From: Candidatus Methylopumilus sp.
Lineage (GTDB): Bacteria > Pseudomonadota > Gammaproteobacteria > Burkholderiales > Methylophilaceae
Direction: 5' to 3'
Length of the DNA stretch: 37,586 bases
NCBI GenBank assembly: GCA_026399645.1
Contig: JAPLQN010000055.1
Location: forward strand, 1-37,586
Shown: in pieces, positions 18,914-29,126 of the stretch
How positions within the stretch are numbered: the stretch's first letter is position 1
How the letters are laid out: each line of letters opens with the position of its first letter
Position numbers and translations under genes: made by a program
Notes under the pieces: generated by a model
The model's input: the letters and a program-made list of their open reading frames with translations, nothing else
Told to the model about the DNA's origin: nothing
Databases searched by the model: none

Positions 18914-19924
18914 GTGCAAATAGGCTCCATTTCCGTTAAAAATAATCTCGTAGTCGCCCCCATGGCAGGCGTTACAGATCGCCCTTTCCGCCAACTTTGT
19001 AAAAAGTTTGGTGCTGGCATGGCAGTAAGTGAAATGGTGACATCAAATTCACTTCTATATGGCAGCCAAAAAACTCTTCGTCGCGCCAATCACGAAGGCG
19101 AAGTTGATCCAATATCAGTTCAAATTGCTGGTGCTGATCCTAAAATGATGGCAGAGGCTGCTCAATTTAATGTGGATCATGGCGCTCAAATTATCGATAT
19201 CAACATGGGATGTCCTGCAAAAAAAATATGCAATGTGATGGCTGGGTCAGCGCTTCTTAAAGATGAGCCACTTGTGCAAAAAATATTATCTTCCGTTGTA
19301 AAGTCTGTAAATGTGCCAGTTACATTAAAAATAAGAACTGGCTGGGATACTCAAAATCGTAATGCTATAGAGATTGCAAAAATTGCTGAAGATATTGGTA
19401 TTAAAGCATTAGCTATTCATGGGAGAACGAGGGCTTGTTTATATATGGGTCAAGCTGAATATGACACCATTGCCGAAGTAAAACAGTCAGTAAAGATTCC
19501 CGTCATCGCCAATGGCGATATCACTTCACCGGAAAAAGCTAAATATGTTTTAGATTACACAGGGGTAGATGGCGTAATGATCGGTAGAGGAGCTCAGGGC
19601 AAGCCATGGATTTTTAGAGAAATTGATCACTATCTTAAAACAGGAATGCATTTAGATAATCCGTCTATTGATGAAATCAAAAATACTACCATTGCTCATG
19701 TGAATGAGCTTTATAGCTTTTATGGTGAAAATGCAGGATTAAAAATTGCTAGAAAACATATTTCTTGGTACACAAAAGGATTAAAAAATTCTGCAAATTT
19801 TAGACACTATATGAACACAATTGAAACAGTCGATGCACAAATTAAAACCATCGAAGATTATTTTAATTTTCTTTCGATCGAATCTCCTTATATAAAGTAT
19901 GAAGAAGAAATGTTGGTAGCTTAA
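18914..19924 (+). CDS. dusB: tRNA-dihydrouridine synthase B
   Basis: DusB is an FMN enzyme that reduces specific uridines in the tRNA D-loop. The TIM-barrel N-terminus shows APMAGVTDRPFRQLC. The catalytic cysteine lies in INMGCPAKKICN, and flavin-binding segments VTLKIRTGW and IANGDI follow, with GVDGVMIGRGAQGKPW near residue 220. The start is GTG at 18914, placed by alignment to the usual DusB N-terminus; no good Shine-Dalgarno sequence precedes it. Its TAA shares one base with the fis ATG, the same dusB-fis coupling seen in E. coli. Confidence 0.95.
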   Translation: MQIGSISVKNNLVVAPMAGVTDRPFRQLCKKFGAGMAVSEMVTSNSLLYGSQKTLRRANHEGEVDPISVQIAGADPKMMAEAAQFNVDHGAQIIDINMGCPAKKICNVMAGSALLKDEPLVQKILSSVVKSVNVPVTLKIRTGWDTQNRNAIEIAKIAEDIGIKALAIHGRTRACLYMGQAEYDTIAEVKQSVKIPVIANGDITSPEKAKYVLDYTGVDGVMIGRGAQGKPWIFREIDHYLKTGMHLDNPSIDEIKNTTIAHVNELYSFYGENAGLKIARKHISWYTKGLKNSANFRHYMNTIETVDAQIKTIEDYFNFLSIESPYIKYEEEMLVA

Positions 19925-20163
19925 TGGAAAAGAAGACAGATATTCCTGATTGTGTAAATGAATCTCTAGATCAATACTTCAAAGATCTGGATGGCGAACA
20001 CCCAACGAATGTGTACGACATGGTCATTGGTATGGTAGAGAAGCCACTCATTAGTTACATCATGGGCATTTCAAAAGGCAATCAAAGTAAGGCTGCAGAA
20101 ATCCTTGGTCTTAATAGAAATACGCTTAGAAAAAAATTAAAACAACATAAGATTGATATTTAG
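19924..20163 (+). CDS. fis: Fis family nucleoid-associated DNA-binding protein
   Basis: This is a 79-residue Fis homologue. The C-terminal helix-turn-helix ([20 protein letters not shown], about residues 52-71) is well conserved. It is shorter than E. coli Fis (98 residues): the N-terminal beta-hairpin arms that contact site-specific recombinases are largely missing, so a role in inversion stimulation is unlikely. Nucleoid organisation and transcriptional control are expected. It overlaps dusB by one base and is followed two bases later by purH, so it is embedded in a purine-synthesis operon. Confidence 0.93.
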   Translation: MEKKTDIPDCVNESLDQYFKDLDGEHPTNVYDMVIGMVEKPLISYIMGISKGNQSKAAEILGLNRNTLRKKLKQHKIDI

Positions 20164-20165
20164 TT

Positions 20166-21725
20166 ATGATTCAAATCAAACGAGCCCTTATAAGCGTTTC
20201 AGACAAAAAAGGTATTATCGAATTCGCCAAGACGCTAATTAAATACAAAGTTGAAATTTTATCTACTGGTGGTACAGCAAAATTGTTTGCTGATAATAAT
20301 ATTCCTGTCATTGAAGTAAGTGATTACACCGGCTTCCCTGAAATGTTAGATGGTAGACTTAAAACACTTCATCCAAAGATACATGGCGGTATTCTTGGAA
20401 AGAGAGATGACGAAAACCATCTGCAAAAAATGGCTAAATCGAATATACCTTTAATCGATTTAGTAGTAGTGAACTTGTATCCATTTGAAAAAACCATATC
20501 TAAAGAAAATTGCCCGCTTTCTGAAGCTATTGAAAATATTGATATTGGTGGTCCTGCAATGATTCGATCGTCAGCAAAAAATTATAACGGTGTGGCGATT
20601 GTTACTGATACAGCGGACTACCAACTTATTGAAGATGCTTTGAGGCAAAATAATGGGTCACTTGATCTAGATTTGAGATTGAGTTTAGCCAAGAAAGCTT
20701 TTGAGCATACTGCAAAATATGATTCAGCTATTTCGAATTATCTTAATGGACTGGATATAAATAAAAATATAACTTACCCTAACAAACTTAATCTCGCATT
20801 TAACAAAAAAATGGATTTACGTTACGGTGAGAACCCACATCAAAGTGCATCTTTTTATGTAGATGAAATATCTAATAAAGGCTCACTGGCAAGCTTTAAA
20901 CAGTTGCAGGGAAAAGAGCTGTCATACAATAACTTAAATGATGCGGATACAGCCTGGGAATGTGTTAAAAGCTTCAAGCTTCCATCTTGCGTGATTGTAA
21001 AACATGCTAATCCATGCGGCGTCGGATCGTCAAAAGACTTATTTGATGCTTATAAAAAAGCATTTTTAACTGATCCAACATCGGCATTTGGCGGCATTAT
21101 TGCTTCCAATGTTTCGTTAGACAAAAATACTGCATCTCAAATTATTACTCAATTTGTCGAAGTTGTAATCGCCCCATCTTACGATGCTGAATCACTTAAA
21201 ATATTTGAATCAAAACCAAATATTAGATTATTAAAAGTTTCGCTCGATAATAGCTTTAATGCTTTTGAATTGAAAAAAATTGGTGGGGGCTTACTTGTTC
21301 AATCACCAGACAATTTCAATATAGATATTAATCATTGCAAAGTAGTTACTAAACTTAAACCTAATGAAGAACAAATGGCTGACATGCTTTTTGCATGGCG
21401 AGTTGCTAAGTATGTTAAATCAAATGCCATTGTATTTTGTAAAAACAATCAAACTATAGGTATCGGCGCAGGTCAGATGAGTAGAGTTGATAGTACCAAG
21501 ATTGCTTCTATAAAAGCGCAGAGTGCAAATCTTGATTTAACAAATTCTGTGGTCGCTTCAGACGCATTCTTTCCCTTTAGAGATGGGATTGATGTGATTG
21601 CCGCTGCTGGTGCAAATTGTGTTATTCAGCCAGGTGGGAGCTTAAGAGATGAGGAAGTCATCTCTGCAGCTAATGATTTAGGTCTTGTGATGTTATTTAC
21701 TGGATATCGTCACTTTAGGCATTAG
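20166..21725 (+). CDS. purH: Bifunctional AICAR transformylase/IMP cyclohydrolase
   Basis: PurH carries out the last two steps of IMP synthesis: formylation of AICAR and ring closure. The N-terminal MGS-like cyclohydrolase domain (about residues 1-150) shows [21 protein letters not shown], and [15 protein letters not shown]. The transformylase domain includes [11 protein letters not shown] and the catalytic KHANPCGVG near residue 278, with DAFFPFRDG near the end. Length 519 is usual. It starts two bases after fis and ends three bases before purD, so the two purine genes are coupled. Confidence 0.98.
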   Translation: MIQIKRALISVSDKKGIIEFAKTLIKYKVEILSTGGTAKLFADNNIPVIEVSDYTGFPEMLDGRLKTLHPKIHGGILGKRDDENHLQKMAKSNIPLIDLVVVNLYPFEKTISKENCPLSEAIENIDIGGPAMIRSSAKNYNGVAIVTDTADYQLIEDALRQNNGSLDLDLRLSLAKKAFEHTAKYDSAISNYLNGLDINKNITYPNKLNLAFNKKMDLRYGENPHQSASFYVDEISNKGSLASFKQLQGKELSYNNLNDADTAWECVKSFKLPSCVIVKHANPCGVGSSKDLFDAYKKAFLTDPTSAFGGIIASNVSLDKNTASQIITQFVEVVIAPSYDAESLKIFESKPNIRLLKVSLDNSFNAFELKKIGGGLLVQSPDNFNIDINHCKVVTKLKPNEEQMADMLFAWRVAKYVKSNAIVFCKNNQTIGIGAGQMSRVDSTKIASIKAQSANLDLTNSVVASDAFFPFRDGIDVIAAAGANCVIQPGGSLRDEEVISAANDLGLVMLFTGYRHFRH

Positions 21726-21728
21726 TTT

Positions 21729-23000
21729 ATGAAAGTTCTAGTCATTGGAAGTGGCGGCAGAGAACATGCAATGGCATGGAAACTTTCTCATAGCAACAAA
21801 ATAAATGCTATTTTTATTGCGCCAGGCAATGGCGGAACTCACCTCAATCCAAAATTCAAAAATATTGATCTAACCGATATTAATCTTCTTTCAGATTTTG
21901 CAATTAAAGAAAAAATTGACCTCACTATTGTTGGTCCAGAGCTGCCACTTTCCAAAGGTATTGTTGATTTATTCAGATCTAAAAATTTGAATATTTTTGG
22001 ACCCACTCAAAAAGCTGCTCAACTTGAAAGCTCTAAGGATTTTGCCAAAGATTTCATGTATAGGCACAACATTCCTACTGCAAAATATAGAACATTTAAA
22101 ATTCCAGATGAAGCGCATCACTATGTTAATGAGCATGGTGTGCCCATTGTTATTAAAGCGGATGGGTTAGCTTCTGGAAAAGGCGTCATTGTTGCACTGA
22201 CAGTCGAAGAAGCTCATGATGCAATTGACTTTATGCTTGTAGACAATAAATTTGGAGATGCAGGAGCGAAAATTGTAATCGAAGAATTTCTTGAAGGTGA
22301 AGAAGCTAGCTTTATGGTGATATGTGATGGCAAAACAATTCTCCCGCTTGCTACAAGTCAAGACCACAAAAGACTTTTAGATCATGATATGGGACCTAAC
22401 ACAGGTGGTATGGGCGCATACTCTCCTGCACCTATAGTTACTAAAGAAATTTATTCTAAAGTCATGGATGAAATTATCTACCCTACTATTAATGGTATGG
22501 GTAAAGATGGCATTCCATTTACTGGATTCCTTTACGCAGGTCTCATGATTACTAAAAAGGGCGATGTAAAAACATTAGAATATAATTGTCGAATGGGAGA
22601 CCCCGAAACACAACCCATTCTCATGAGGCTTAAAAGTGATTTCTTTGAGATTCTATACACAGCAGCTCTCGGGCAAATTGATTCACTAGACATCGAATGG
22701 GACACAAGGACAGCACTAGCTGTTGTTTTAGCGTCAGCAGGTTACCCTGAGTCTCCAAAGCTAGATGATGAAATTCATATTGAAGATCGCATTATTCCTG
22801 ACAGCTATATTTTTCATGCAGGCACTATATACAAAGATAATAAATTTCTGACCTCAGGCGGAAGAGTTTTAGCAGTCACTGCGCTTGGTAATTCAGTAAA
22901 AGAGGCGCAACTTAGAGCCTATGAAGCTATTGATACTATTAAATTTAATGGCGCCCAATATCGACACGATATCGGCTATAGAGCATTAAATAATAATTAA
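21729..23000 (+). CDS. purD: Phosphoribosylamine-glycine ligase
   Basis: PurD (GAR synthetase) joins glycine to phosphoribosylamine in purine synthesis. It has the ATP-grasp architecture: N-terminal VLVIGSGGREHAMAWKL, then IVGPELPLSKGIVD, the nucleotide-binding KADGLASGKGVIVA at about residue 144, and the signature DHKRLLDHDMGPNTGGMGAY. RMGDPETQPIL contributes metal ligands. Length 423 is standard. It lies three bases after purH and directly before tsaC in the same operon. Confidence 0.98.
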   Translation: MKVLVIGSGGREHAMAWKLSHSNKINAIFIAPGNGGTHLNPKFKNIDLTDINLLSDFAIKEKIDLTIVGPELPLSKGIVDLFRSKNLNIFGPTQKAAQLESSKDFAKDFMYRHNIPTAKYRTFKIPDEAHHYVNEHGVPIVIKADGLASGKGVIVALTVEEAHDAIDFMLVDNKFGDAGAKIVIEEFLEGEEASFMVICDGKTILPLATSQDHKRLLDHDMGPNTGGMGAYSPAPIVTKEIYSKVMDEIIYPTINGMGKDGIPFTGFLYAGLMITKKGDVKTLEYNCRMGDPETQPILMRLKSDFFEILYTAALGQIDSLDIEWDTRTALAVVLASAGYPESPKLDDEIHIEDRIIPDSYIFHAGTIYKDNKFLTSGGRVLAVTALGNSVKEAQLRAYEAIDTIKFNGAQYRHDIGYRALNNN

Positions 23001-23001
23001 A

Positions 23002-23544
23002 TTGGCTAATCAACGCTTAATCCGATATTTAAAACAAGGGGGTGTAATAGCCTATCCTACTGAGTCTTGTTATGGATTGGGTTGTGACCCAAAAAATAAA
23101 TATGCGGTAGAAAAAATTTTATTGTTAAAAAAAAGAGCTCGATCAAAAGGTTTTATTTTAATTAGCTCCAAGATAAATTATTTGCGTTCATATCTGCAAG
23201 ATCTTTCAGAGACACAAACAAAAGAAATGATGGGTAAATGGCCAGGTCCTCATACTTGGTTAGTACCTGCGTCTAATTATTGCCCTTCATGGCTAAGAGG
23301 GGGAGGTCACAATATTGCCATAAGACTCCCAAAAGTTGAAAGTACTTTAAATTTATTAAATTCAATCAACTTTCCAATCACCTCAACAAGTGCTAACTTA
23401 AGCCATAAACAATCTATCAAAACTCTTAGAGCATGTAAAAATTTGTTTAGGAGTAAAGTGAAAATTATTAAAGGAAATATTGGTAGTGAAAAAAAGCCTA
23501 CAACAATTCAAGATTTTGTTAGCAAAAAAATAATTAGAAAATAA
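23002..23544 (+). CDS. tsaC: L-threonylcarbamoyladenylate synthase (TsaC/YrdC type)
   Basis: This single-domain YrdC protein makes threonylcarbamoyl-AMP, the intermediate for the t6A modification of ANN-decoding tRNAs. [16 protein letters not shown] near the N-terminus and the KKRARSKGF and STSANLS segments are typical of the nucleotide- and threonine-binding pocket. At 180 residues it matches TsaC rather than the longer Sua5. The start is a TTG at 23002, one base after the purD stop, with no Shine-Dalgarno sequence, so translation probably depends on ribosomes arriving from purD. hemF follows one base after its stop. Confidence 0.92.
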   Translation: MANQRLIRYLKQGGVIAYPTESCYGLGCDPKNKYAVEKILLLKKRARSKGFILISSKINYLRSYLQDLSETQTKEMMGKWPGPHTWLVPASNYCPSWLRGGGHNIAIRLPKVESTLNLLNSINFPITSTSANLSHKQSIKTLRACKNLFRSKVKIIKGNIGSEKKPTTIQDFVSKKIIRK

Positions 23545-23545
23545 T

Positions 23546-24454
23546 ATGATTAATTCAAATATAGTTTTTGAGTACTTTAACAATCTCCAAACAAATATTG
23601 TCGAAACACTTCAGATTGTTGATGGAAAAAATTTTATTAATGACTCATGGCAACGAAAAGAAGGCGGCGGTGGAACTTCCTGCCTTTTAGAAAATGGCAA
23701 TATATTTGAAAGAGCTGGTGTTGGATTCTCACATGTCGTAGGTGACAAGTTACCAGGCTCGGCAAGCGCTGCCCATCCAGAAGCAGCAAATAGGAAATGG
23801 GAGGCTATGGGGTTATCACTAGTCTTGCACCCTAAAAATCCATATGCCCCGACGGTGCATATGAATGTAAGATTTTTTATTGCAAAAAAAGATGGTCTTG
23901 ACGATATATGGTGGTTTGGTGGGGGTATGGATTTAACCCCCTATTATGGCTTCGACGAAGATGCAGTGCATTTTCATCAAACACTTAAAACTATGCTTGA
24001 TCCATACGATAAAAAACTTTATCCAGAATTTAAAAAGAGTTGTGATGAATACTTTTATCTAAAGCATCGCAAAGAACCTAGAGGTATTGGCGGTATTTTT
24101 TACGATGATTTTAATAATTTAGGTTTTGATAAGTCTTTCAATTTAAACAAGTCCGTAGGTGATGTTTTTTTAAATGCTTATCTACCAATTCTTCAAAGAA
24201 GAAAAGATATTCATTTCACAGAGAAAGAAAGAGACTTTCAGTTGTATCGACGTGGTCGTTATGTAGAATTTAATTTAATATTTGATCGTGGCACTTTATT
24301 TGGTTTGCAATCTAATGGTAGAACTGAATCGATTTTAATGTCGATGCCGCCAATGGTTCAATGGAAATATGATTGGAAACCAGAAACAGGTAGCAAAGAA
24401 GAAAAATTATATACATATTTTTTAACGAATAAAGATTGGCTAAGTCATGAATAA
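23546..24454 (+). CDS. hemF: Oxygen-dependent coproporphyrinogen III oxidase
   Basis: HemF performs the oxygen-requiring decarboxylation of coproporphyrinogen III to protoporphyrinogen IX in haem synthesis. The 302 residues align with the family along their length: [30 protein letters not shown], the signature [20 protein letters not shown], and [18 protein letters not shown] with GRTESILMS. Its presence implies an aerobic lifestyle. The last bases overlap the permease start by eight, so the two are probably coupled. Confidence 0.98.
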   Translation: MINSNIVFEYFNNLQTNIVETLQIVDGKNFINDSWQRKEGGGGTSCLLENGNIFERAGVGFSHVVGDKLPGSASAAHPEAANRKWEAMGLSLVLHPKNPYAPTVHMNVRFFIAKKDGLDDIWWFGGGMDLTPYYGFDEDAVHFHQTLKTMLDPYDKKLYPEFKKSCDEYFYLKHRKEPRGIGGIFYDDFNNLGFDKSFNLNKSVGDVFLNAYLPILQRRKDIHFTEKERDFQLYRRGRYVEFNLIFDRGTLFGLQSNGRTESILMSMPPMVQWKYDWKPETGSKEEKLYTYFLTNKDWLSHE

Positions 24455-25862
24455 TCTATTTAAAAAAATTCTTCGAAAAAAAAATATTAACCATAAACAC
24501 CCAGCGCATTTAAAAAAATGTCTGAGTGCATTGGATCTTACATTGCTAGGCATAGGGTGCATTATTGGCACAGGTATATTTGTTTTAACTGGTATTGCGG
24601 CTGCTAATCAAGCTGGTCCTGCAGTTATTTTATCTTTTGTAGTATCAGGCTTTGCATGCGCTTTTGCAGCATTGGCTTATGCAGAACTTTCATCATCAAT
24701 TGGTGGCTGTGGAAGCGCCTATGGTTATAGTTATGTTGCTTTTGGTGAATTCTTTGCATGGATTATTGGCTGGATTCTACTCATGGAATATGGAATGTCT
24801 ATTGCTGCAGTTGCAAATGGCTGGTCTGGATATTTCAATAACGCTCTTACCGCTATAGGTCTAGGCCTTCCAGAAGCATTATCAAAAGCTCCTTCATTAG
24901 GCGGTATAGTTAATCTTCCAGCAATGGTCATCATACTAATAATTATGTCCTTGCTTATTATTGGAGCAAAGCAAAGTGCTAAATTTAATGCTGTGATGGT
25001 TTTTATAAAACTTTTAACCATCACGCTATTTATCTCAGTTGCTATGTTCAATGTGAATCCGGCTAATTGGCATCCCTTTATGCCTTATGGATGGTTTTCG
25101 ACATTACCTGATGGAAAAACTGTTGGTGTTCTTGCAGGCGCTTCTTTGGTTTTTTTTGCATACGTTGGTTTTGATGCGGTTTCAACCGCCGCTGAGGAGG
25201 CAATCAATCCACAAAGAGATCTGCCTAAAGGTATTATTGGCTCACTTGCTTTTTGTACTGTGATATACATTATCGTTTCATTACTACTTACAGGTGTTGT
25301 TCCATATCAAGAACTAAATGTATCTTCTCCTGTTGCTTACGCGCTCCAAAAGATTGGATTTCAATGGGCTTCTGCTGTTGTTTCTACTGGTGTTATTGCC
25401 GGACTCACAACCGTAATGCTTGTTCTTTATTACGCTTTAACAAGAATTATTTTTGCAATGAGCAGAGATGGATTGCTTCCTCATTCTTTATGCGAAGTGA
25501 ACAAAAATACCAACACCCCTATAAAAGTTATTGTTTATTGTGGGCTATTAATCTCATTAATTGCTGGATTTATACCACTTGGCACTTTAGCTGAGATAGT
25601 GAATATTGGAACATTAGCTGCCTTTGTGATTGTTTCACTGGGTGTCATTTTTATAAGAAAACTTCATAAAAATAATAAGGCAACATTTAAAAATAAATGG
25701 CATCCTCTTATTCCTCTCTTGGGAATTTTTTCATGTGGCGCTTTAATGTTTTTCTTACCGGTTGAAACTTGGAAAAGATTTTTAATTTGGGTGTTAATTG
25801 GAGTTGTTTTTTATTTTACTTATTCAATAAAACATAGTCACCTAAATAAAAAACCGGCCTAA
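24447..25862 (+). CDS. APC superfamily amino acid permease
   Basis: This 471-residue inner-membrane protein has about twelve transmembrane helices and belongs to the APC superfamily, resembling the cationic amino acid transporter (YfnA-like) group. TM1 contains the substrate-binding [15 protein letters not shown], and the sixth helix region contains [17 protein letters not shown]. The substrate cannot be predicted. The start at 24447 overlaps hemF by eight bases. The stop lies inside the stem-loop of a bidirectional terminator, ending the long dusB-fis-pur-tsaC-hemF run. Confidence 0.92.
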   Translation: MNNLFKKILRKKNINHKHPAHLKKCLSALDLTLLGIGCIIGTGIFVLTGIAAANQAGPAVILSFVVSGFACAFAALAYAELSSSIGGCGSAYGYSYVAFGEFFAWIIGWILLMEYGMSIAAVANGWSGYFNNALTAIGLGLPEALSKAPSLGGIVNLPAMVIILIIMSLLIIGAKQSAKFNAVMVFIKLLTITLFISVAMFNVNPANWHPFMPYGWFSTLPDGKTVGVLAGASLVFFAYVGFDAVSTAAEEAINPQRDLPKGIIGSLAFCTVIYIIVSLLLTGVVPYQELNVSSPVAYALQKIGFQWASAVVSTGVIAGLTTVMLVLYYALTRIIFAMSRDGLLPHSLCEVNKNTNTPIKVIVYCGLLISLIAGFIPLGTLAEIVNIGTLAAFVIVSLGVIFIRKLHKNNKATFKNKWHPLIPLLGIFSCGALMFFLPVETWKRFLIWVLIGVVFYFTYSIKHSHLNKKPA

Positions 25863-25874
25863 GCCGGTTTTTTA
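25851..25874. terminator. Bidirectional terminator, permease / cytochrome c
   Basis: AAACCGGC at 25851-25858 pairs with GCCGGTTT at 25863-25870 around a CTAA loop. The plus strand continues with T-rich sequence, and the minus strand also has a T-run, so it can end transcripts from both sides. The permease stop codon occupies the loop. Confidence 0.93.
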
Positions 25875-25892
25875 TTTAAGCTCAAAGCTTAA

Positions 25893-26216
25893 TTAAAGTG
25901 ATAAAACCCATGAAATGATTGTTTTGATATCCTCATCTTTAACTTGTGGGTGAGGCGGCATTGGAACTGGGCCCCAAACACCACTACCACCTGCTTTTAC
26001 CTTGGCTGCTAATTTTGCTTCAGCACCTTTATCGCCTTTATACTTAGCTGCAACATCTTTATAAGATGGTCCAAGCACTTTTTTTTCAACGGCATGACAA
26101 GCTAAACATCCGCTTTTTTGAGCTAATGCTTCAGCAGCTTTAGCATCTGCAGCCTGAGATTGATTTGCTATAAACATACTAACCACTGCCATACTTAGAA
26201 TCACTGATTTCATATT
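25893..26216 (-). CDS. Small class I c-type cytochrome
   Basis: This is an exported mono-haem cytochrome c of about 107 residues. A signal peptide (MKSVILSMAVVSMFIANQSQA) directs it to the periplasm. The mature domain has one CxxCH haem site (CLACH) and a probable axial methionine in PVPMPPHPQ. The size and spacing resemble cytochrome c551/c552. It probably carries electrons to a terminal oxidase, or from a periplasmic dehydrogenase such as methanol dehydrogenase if the organism is a methylotroph; that part is inference. I choose the ATG at 26216, preceded by AGGGCGG, over an upstream TTG at 26243. Confidence 0.95.
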   Translation of the reverse strand, partial: NMKSVILSMAVVSMFIANQSQAADAKAAEALAQKSGCLACHAVEKKVLGPSYKDVAAKYKGDKGAEAKLAAKVKAGGSGVWGPVPMPPHPQVKDEDIKTIISWVLSL

Positions 26217-26301
26217 ATTTCCGCCCTTAAATTGGTTTAACAATTCTTATAATACTCCTAATTTTATTTGAATTAAAAGCAATTTAAATAAAATTGTACT
26301 A

Positions 26302-27201
26302 TTAATATTCTTGAACTAAATACTCGGCTATTAGGTTATGAGACTCATTCGGGTAGACCATAACACTATTTTCTAGCGCATTAACGCTTTCCACACAGAT
26401 CATTTTTTTCCATTCATCATCAGTCCCCATATCAACCATAGTTTTAACTTTTTTATCCCACGGCGTCCAAATGACTGTTGATTCACTGTTTTCTTTTTGT
26501 ACAATAATTTTTCGATCAAATCCCTTATCATGAATCACACATGTATCTTTTGTATTTAAATAAACTCTATCAAATTCAGCATCAAATTTAATTTGATCTT
26601 CTTGAGTGAATTTTTTATATCCCTTCGCTTTGTCTGAATAGATTTTATTTTCTAATCCAGTCACTTCAATATTTTCAATATCGCTTATCTGAAAATAAGT
26701 GTGATATCCCTCACCAATCAAGAAAGGTTGTTCAGATAAATTCGTTGTTTTAAGATCAAGATGGATTGAACTACCAATCGTAATAGAAAATTCTAAATTA
26801 AATTGATATGAAAGCTGTCTATTCACTTCGGGCGTAGGAAGCATTACAAATGTCACTTTAGTAGCTCCACTTTCCAAATCAATAACCTCATTAATACGCC
26901 ATGGAATAACTCTAGCAAATCCATGCGGACAAAAGCTTCCATCTGTAGGGTGAGCCCCAAACCAAGGCCAACAGATAGGTACGCCGCCCCGAATAGATCT
27001 TCCATGCATATACCTCGTATTACTTGAAAGCCAGAGCACTTCATTTTTTATATCATGTGGCTTCCATTGCATAATGTGAGCGCCTTGAAGCGCTATCTTT
27101 GCTGAAGCAAGCCCATTATCAATCGTGATAAATTTTAAACCAATTTCATTTTGTGTAATCTTGTAGCTTTCAGAAGCCGATATATTTTTTTCACTTATCA
27201 T
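26302..27201 (-). CDS. D-hexose-6-phosphate mutarotase (YeaD-like)
   Basis: This is an aldose-1-epimerase-fold protein of the glucose-6-phosphate 1-epimerase family, which interconverts the anomers of hexose 6-phosphates. Conserved segments are GAHIMQWKPH, RGGVPICWPWFG, GEGYHTYFQI with the catalytic His at 167, and the late CVESVNALEN with the catalytic Glu at 271. Length (299) fits. It starts eight bases after ilvD and is likely co-transcribed with it, though the pathways differ. A 58-85 base gap separates it from the cytochrome gene. Confidence 0.93.
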   Translation of the reverse strand: MISEKNISASESYKITQNEIGLKFITIDNGLASAKIALQGAHIMQWKPHDIKNEVLWLSSNTRYMHGRSIRGGVPICWPWFGAHPTDGSFCPHGFARVIPWRINEVIDLESGATKVTFVMLPTPEVNRQLSYQFNLEFSITIGSSIHLDLKTTNLSEQPFLIGEGYHTYFQISDIENIEVTGLENKIYSDKAKGYKKFTQEDQIKFDAEFDRVYLNTKDTCVIHDKGFDRKIIVQKENSESTVIWTPWDKKVKTMVDMGTDDEWKKMICVESVNALENSVMVYPNESHNLIAEYLVQEY

Positions 27202-27209
27202 TTTAAAAA

Positions 27210-29063
27210 TTAAATTTCCTCAAGCTTTGAAATATCTCGAATAGCACCTTTATCAGCGCTTGTAGTCATTAATGCATAAGCTCTTAATGCTTGAGAAACT
27301 TTTCTTATTCTTGGTTTAGGTTTCCAGGCATTCTTAGCATCAGCATTCATCTTATCTTTTCTTTTAAGAAGGACTGCATCGTCAATCATTAAATTAATTG
27401 TTCTATTTGGAATATCAATTTCAATTTGATCGTTTTCTTCAATTAATGCAATTTCCCCTTGCTCAGCAGCTTCAGGGGAAACATGGCCAATACTTAATCC
27501 AGAAGTTCCTCCAGAAAATCTTCCGTCAGTTAAAAGTGCACAAACTTTACCAAGGTCTTTTGATTTTAAATAAGTAGTTGGATAAAGCATTTCTTGCATA
27601 CCAGGTCCACCTCTTGGCCCTTCATATGTGATAACAACGACATCACCTGCAATAATCTTGTCCGCTAAAATAGCAGTAACTGCCTCGTCTTGTGATTCAA
27701 AAATACGCGCACGTCCTTTAAATTTCAAAATGCTCTCATCAACACCCGCTGTTTTAACAATGCAGCCATTACGTGCAATATTTCCAAAAAGTACTGCAAG
27801 TCCACCATCTTGGCTATAGGCATTTTCTTTATTTCGAATACATCCAGAAGTTCTGTCGTCGTCTAAGTTTGGATAAAGCATACTCTGGCTGAACGCAATA
27901 GTAGTAGGTATGCCTCCTGGCGCTGCACGATAAAAGTTTTTAACTTCTTCATTTTTGGTCGTCACAATATCCCAGTGATCTATTGCTTCACCTAAAGTTT
28001 TAGAGTGAATAGTAGGTACATCTCTATGAATTAGAGTTGCACGGTCAAGCTCTCCTAAAATTCCCATCACACCTCCTGCTCTATGAACATCTTCCATATG
28101 GAACTTATCTGTGGCAGGTGCTACTTTTGCTAAGCAAGGCACTTTTCTTGAAATACGGTCTATATCTTTCATCGTGAAATTAACTTTAGCCTCATGAGCT
28201 GCCGCAAGCAAATGAAGAACTGTATTTGTTGAGCCTCCCATAGACACATCTAAAGTCATAGCATTTTCAAAAGCTTTAAAACTTGCAATATTTCTAGGCA
28301 ATGCACTTTCATCTTCACCTTCGTAATATCGCTTCGCTAAATCAACAATAACTCTTCCAGCCTCTTGAAATAATTTTTTTCTAGCTGCGTGAGTTGCTAA
28401 AGTACTTCCATTACCGGGAAGACTTAATCCTAAGGCTTCGGTTAAACAGTTCATTGAATTTGCTGTAAACATGCCTGAACAAGAACCGCATGTTGGACAT
28501 GCTGATCGTTCAATTTCATCGGATTCTTTATCAGAGACTCTTGTATCAGCACCTGCTACCATCGCATCTACTAAATCTAATTTCTTGATTTCATTGTTCC
28601 AATTGACCTTACCCGCTTCCATAGGGCCGCCTGAAACAAAGACTACGGGAATATTAATTCTGAGCGCTGCCATAAGCATACCGGGAGTTATCTTATCGCA
28701 ATTAGATATACAAACAATGGCATCTGCGCAGTGAGCATTTACCATATATTCGACACTATCCGCAATTAGATCTCGGCTTGGAAGGCTGTATAGCATACCG
28801 TCATGCCCCATAGCTATCCCATCATCTACTGCGATGGTATTAAACTCTTTTGCAACACCGCCATGTTTTTCAATTTCTCTTGCTACAAGCTGTCCTATAT
28901 CTTTTAAATGAACATGCCCTGGAACAAACTGTGTAAATGAATTACAAACTGCAATAATTGGCTTTGTAAAATCACCATCCTTCATGCCTGTAGCACGCCA
29001 AAGCGCGCGGGCACCAGCTTGGTTTCTGCCATGAGTAGTCGTTTTAGAGCGATATACGGGCAT
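27210..29063 (-). CDS. ilvD: Dihydroxy-acid dehydratase
   Basis: IlvD is an iron-sulfur dehydratase that forms the 2-keto acids leading to valine, leucine and isoleucine. At 617 residues it matches the E. coli enzyme. Cluster and metal ligands are visible in [23 protein letters not shown] (about residue 120) and [17 protein letters not shown] (about residue 195). [28 protein letters not shown] and [15 protein letters not shown] are also diagnostic. It is divergent from lgt across 63 bases and is followed by the mutarotase gene. Confidence 0.98.
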   Translation of the reverse strand: MPVYRSKTTTHGRNQAGARALWRATGMKDGDFTKPIIAVCNSFTQFVPGHVHLKDIGQLVAREIEKHGGVAKEFNTIAVDDGIAMGHDGMLYSLPSRDLIADSVEYMVNAHCADAIVCISNCDKITPGMLMAALRINIPVVFVSGGPMEAGKVNWNNEIKKLDLVDAMVAGADTRVSDKESDEIERSACPTCGSCSGMFTANSMNCLTEALGLSLPGNGSTLATHAARKKLFQEAGRVIVDLAKRYYEGEDESALPRNIASFKAFENAMTLDVSMGGSTNTVLHLLAAAHEAKVNFTMKDIDRISRKVPCLAKVAPATDKFHMEDVHRAGGVMGILGELDRATLIHRDVPTIHSKTLGEAIDHWDIVTTKNEEVKNFYRAAPGGIPTTIAFSQSMLYPNLDDDRTSGCIRNKENAYSQDGGLAVLFGNIARNGCIVKTAGVDESILKFKGRARIFESQDEAVTAILADKIIAGDVVVITYEGPRGGPGMQEMLYPTTYLKSKDLGKVCALLTDGRFSGGTSGLSIGHVSPEAAEQGEIALIEENDQIEIDIPNRTINLMIDDAVLLKRKDKMNADAKNAWKPKPRIRKVSQALRAYALMTTSADKGAIRDISKLEEI

Positions 29064-29108
29064 AATGACCTCTTAAAATTACAATCAATTTAAAGAATTA
29101 TTTTAACT

Positions 29109-29114
29109 TATAAT
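29109..29114 (+). promoter_or_regulatory. Possible -10 element for lgt
   Basis: A perfect TATAAT lies 13 bases before the lgt ATG. No good -35 hexamer is present at the usual distance. If used, the transcript would have an untranslated leader of about six bases, so lgt would be nearly leaderless. Confidence 0.35.
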
Positions 29115-29126
29115 GACAACAAACTT

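Noticed and set aside
24731-25051. 106-codon minus-strand open frame inside the permease gene
   Set aside because: It is a shadow frame opposite conserved transmembrane helices, with no family match.
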